DNA from: Streptomonospora nanhaiensis
GTDB lineage: Bacteria; Actinomycetota; Actinomycetes; Streptosporangiales; Streptosporangiaceae
Length of the DNA: 64,000 nt
NCBI RefSeq assembly: GCF_013410565.1
Contig: NZ_JACCFO010000001.1
Coordinates: 2,170,001 to 2,234,000 of the forward strand
Reading direction: 5' to 3'
Shown: piece by piece, positions 62,177-64,000 of the stretch
How positions within the stretch are numbered: the stretch's first letter is position 1
How the letters are laid out: every line of letters starts with the position of its first letter
The notes under the pieces: generated by a model
What the model saw: only the letters and a program-made list of their open reading frames with translations
Databases searched by the model: none
Told to the model about the DNA's origin: nothing
Position numbers and translations under genes: made by a program

Positions 62177-62734
62177 ATGCGAAGGCTCACGAGTGCCGCG
62201 GCCGCGGCGGCGGTGCTGGTGGCGGTGGCCGCCGGGCCCGCCCACGCGCACGAGACCCTGATTTCGTCGTCTCCCGACGACGGCGGGCGCCCGGCCGAGT
62301 CGCCCGAGGAGATCACGCTGACCTTCAGCGGCGACATCATGGACCTCGGCGCCGCGGTCGTCGTGCTGGCGCCCGACGGCGAGCCGGTCCCCACCGGGGC
62401 GGTCTCCGTCGACGGCCCCGAGGCGGTCGTCCCCCTCTCCGCCGAACTGGAGGCGGGCGGCCACGCCGTGCGCTGGAAGGTGGTCTCCGGCGACGGCCAC
62501 CCCATCAGCGGGTCCTTCACCTTCACCGTCGGCCGGGGCGGTCCGCCCCCGCCCGACCCGCAGACCGGCGCGTCCGCCGACGCGCCCTCCCCGGGCCCCG
62601 GCGCGGCCGCCCCCGAGCAGGCGGGGGCACCCGCCCCCGCCCTGCGCGCCGCGGGCATCGCCGCGGTCGGCGCGGCCGCGGGTCTTGCCGCCTACGCGCT
62701 GCTGGTGCGGTCGCGCCGCCGGCGGCGGCGGTGA
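62177..62734 (+). CDS. copC: CopC-domain copper protein, membrane-anchored
   Basis: A 185-residue exported protein. The signal peptide ends GPAHA, leaving His as the mature N-terminus (HETLISSSP), the Cu(II) ligand of CopC proteins. ITLTFSGDIMDLGAAVVVL and WKVVSGDGHPISGSFTFTVG complete the CopC fold, with the DGHP histidine as second ligand. A Pro/Ala-rich spacer leads to one C-terminal membrane helix and an Arg-rich end. GGGAGGAAGC precedes ATG 62177. It opens a copper-handling operon and may deliver extracytoplasmic Cu(II). Confidence 0.92.
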   Translation: MRRLTSAAAAAAVLVAVAAGPAHAHETLISSSPDDGGRPAESPEEITLTFSGDIMDLGAAVVVLAPDGEPVPTGAVSVDGPEAVVPLSAELEAGGHAVRWKVVSGDGHPISGSFTFTVGRGGPPPPDPQTGASADAPSPGPGAAAPEQAGAPAPALRAAGIAAVGAAAGLAAYALLVRSRRRRRR

Positions 62735-62797
62735 CCGGCCCGGCCGCGCCGCCCCCGCTCCCCCATCACCACCTCTCACCACCGAAAGGGCACCACC

Positions 62798-63376
62798 ATG
62801 GCCAGTCCCATGCGCACCCTCCTGTTCGCCGCCGCCTGCCTGGCGGCCGGCGCGGCCCTTACCGGCTGCGGCGGCACCGGCGCGGCGGCCGCCCCCGAGG
62901 CGAGCCCGCCGGCGCAGGCCCAGGCCGTCACCGTCGAGGACGCCTGGGTCAAGGCCGTCCCCGCCGAGGACGGCATGACCGCCCTGTTCGGGGTCCTGGT
63001 CAACGACGCCGGCCAGGAGGCCCACCTGGTCGCCGCCTCCACCTCCGTGGCCGGCACGGTGGAGCTGCACGAGGTCGTCACCGGCGAGGACGGCACCCCG
63101 GTGATGCGCCCGAAGGAGGGCGGGTTCGTGATCGGCGCCGACGGCCGGCACCCCCTGGAGCCGGGCGCCGACCACATCATGCTCATGGAGCTGGGCGAGG
63201 ACCTCGAACCGGGCGAGGAGGTCGAGGTGGAACTGGAGTTCGCCGACGGCTCCACCACCGAGGTCTCCGCGCCGGTCAAGGACTTCGCGGGCGGCGAGGA
63301 GAACTACGAGGGCGGCGGCTCCGGCGGCGGCGCGCACGGCCACGGCGAGACGGACGGCTCGGAGGACCACGGCTGA
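62798..63376 (+). CDS. PCuAC-type copper chaperone lipoprotein
   Basis: A 192-residue lipoprotein (lipobox LTGC near residue 25) with a PCuAC (DUF461) domain. The Cu(I) motif H-M-X-M appears as ELHEVVTGEDGTPVMRPK followed by HIMLM. The C-terminal tail GAHGHGETDGSEDHG adds histidines. Such proteins (ECuC in Streptomyces lividans) pass copper to Sco proteins and cuprous oxidases. The stop overlaps the start of the Dyp peroxidase gene (TGATG), so they are co-translated. Confidence 0.93.
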   Translation: MASPMRTLLFAAACLAAGAALTGCGGTGAAAAPEASPPAQAQAVTVEDAWVKAVPAEDGMTALFGVLVNDAGQEAHLVAASTSVAGTVELHEVVTGEDGTPVMRPKEGGFVIGADGRHPLEPGADHIMLMELGEDLEPGEEVEVELEFADGSTTEVSAPVKDFAGGEENYEGGGSGGGAHGHGETDGSEDHG

Positions 63377-64000
63377 TGTCCGACCGCGCTGACGCCGCCG
63401 GCCCCTCGCGCCGGCACCTCCTGCTCGGCGGGGCCGCCGCCGGCGCGGGGGCGGCCGCCCTGATCGGAGCGGACGCGCTCCTGCGCGCCGCGGGCGGCGG
63501 CGAGCCCGCCGCCGCCCCGGCACCGCCCTTCGGCACGCGCACCGTCGCGTTCCACGGCCGCCACCAGGCCGGGATCGCCACGCCGCCGCAGGCCCACGCC
63601 CGGTTCATCGCCTTCGACCTCGACGGAGGGGCCGACCGCGACGCCGTCCGCCGCCTGCTGCGGCTGCTGTCGGACGACGCGGCCCGCCTCACCGCCGGCG
63701 AGGCGGCGCTGGCCGACACCGAACCCGAACTGGCGCACGACCCCGCCGGTCTGACCGTCACCTTCGGCTTCGGCCCGGGCCTGGTCGAGCGCGTGGACCC
63801 CGCGGCGGTGCCGGAGTGGCTGGGGCCGCTGCCCGAGTTCGGCCACGACCGGCTGCGCGAGCGGTGGTGCGGCGGCGACCTGCTGCTCCAGATCTGCGCC
63901 GACGACCCGGTCAGCGTCTCCCACGCCGCGCGCATGCTGACCAAGGACACCCGCGCCTTCGCCCGGGTCCGCTGGGTCCAGGAGGGGTTCCGCCGGGCGC
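63376..64000 (+). CDS. Dyp-type peroxidase, Tat-exported, cut by the window end
   Basis: The first 208 residues of a dye-decolourising peroxidase (EfeB/DtpA type). A twin-arginine signal ([20 protein letters not shown]) predicts export in folded, haem-loaded form. GIATPPQAHARFIAFDL, GLTVTFGFGPGLVERVD and CGGDLLLQICADDPVSVSHA are conserved family segments. The catalytic Asp/Arg and haem-ligand His lie beyond 64000. ATG 63376 overlaps the PCuAC stop. In Streptomyces lividans a DtpA gene sits with ECuC and Sco in a copper pathway, so the same logic is likely here. Confidence 0.92.
   Translation, partial: MSDRADAAGPSRRHLLLGGAAAGAGAAALIGADALLRAAGGGEPAAAPAPPFGTRTVAFHGRHQAGIATPPQAHARFIAFDLDGGADRDAVRRLLRLLSDDAARLTAGEAALADTEPELAHDPAGLTVTFGFGPGLVERVDPAAVPEWLGPLPEFGHDRLRERWCGGDLLLQICADDPVSVSHAARMLTKDTRAFARVRWVQEGFRRA

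Overview
The window is a very high-GC stretch (mostly above 70% G+C, strong G/C bias at third codon positions) from an actinobacterium. The gene content supports this: an S-(hydroxymethyl)mycothiol dehydrogenase (mycothiol is an actinobacterial thiol), an XRE/DUF397/ATPase regulatory trio, conservon-type kinase and DUF742 proteins, DUF2236 and DUF4916 proteins, GTG starts and many 4-base ATGA/GTGA gene overlaps. The style resembles Nocardiopsaceae or Streptomyces relatives, but the genus is inferred, not shown. I see no rRNA, tRNA, CRISPR array, insertion sequence, integrase or prophage. The window reads as ordinary chromosome.

Layout. 1-6.9 kb is an ion-homeostasis block: CmtR-like metal sensor, cation diffusion facilitator, NhaA, KtrB, KtrA and an orphan Zur-controlled zinc-binding lipoprotein. 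6.9-9.2 kb holds a DUF397 protein, an XRE regulator and an anti-sigma-like ATPase, with identical 12-bp palindromes at both ends. 9.4-19.1 kb is metabolic: glycerophosphodiesterase, amidohydrolase, a reductase plus two acyl-CoA dehydrogenases behind a TetR-type operator, threonine aldolase, the biotin ECF transporter BioYMN, and a beta-propeller lactonase. 19.3-25.7 kb carries the HrpA helicase and the dihydroxyacetone kinase genes (dhaM divergent from dhaKL). 25.7-26.8 kb is a gene-free, repeat-bearing stretch with a patch of unusually low GC.

26.8-35.2 kb contains a VTC-domain protein with a DUF4956 membrane partner, DUF4916, a LysR regulator, mscR, a MalY-type lyase, and a coupled operon of sulfotransferase, small unknown protein and glycosyltransferase. 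35.7-40.7 kb is regulator-rich: DJ-1/PfpI with MarR, a short-chain dehydrogenase broken by an in-frame stop next to TetR, an alpha/beta hydrolase and a LysR gene. 40.8-43.9 kb is a CitM-type transporter with a split AtuA pair. 44-47.7 kb has a DUF2236 protein and a LacI regulator divergent from a secreted GH16 glucanase. 47.8-49.8 kb is a reduced conservon.

50.4-64 kb holds a VOC protein, an NmrA-like reductase behind a SoxR-type promoter, a membrane-tailed beta-lactamase-like hydrolase, a FAD oxidoreductase, an FG-GAP lipoprotein, LysR plus D-tartrate dehydratase with matching operators, a membrane-anchored STAND NTPase with a shortened WD40 tail, a small lipoprotein, and a copper-handling set (CopC, PCuAC chaperone, Tat-exported Dyp peroxidase) cut by the window end.

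The strongest new leads are regulatory: the SoxR-type promoter with a 19-bp spacer, the paired LysR motifs around tarD, the shared palindromes of the XRE/DUF397/ATPase cluster, and four helically phased TCAGG repeats near the left edge. The gene systems most worth a second look are the sulfotransferase/166-residue module/glycosyltransferase operon, the transporter plus split-AtuA operon, and the membrane STAND NTPase.
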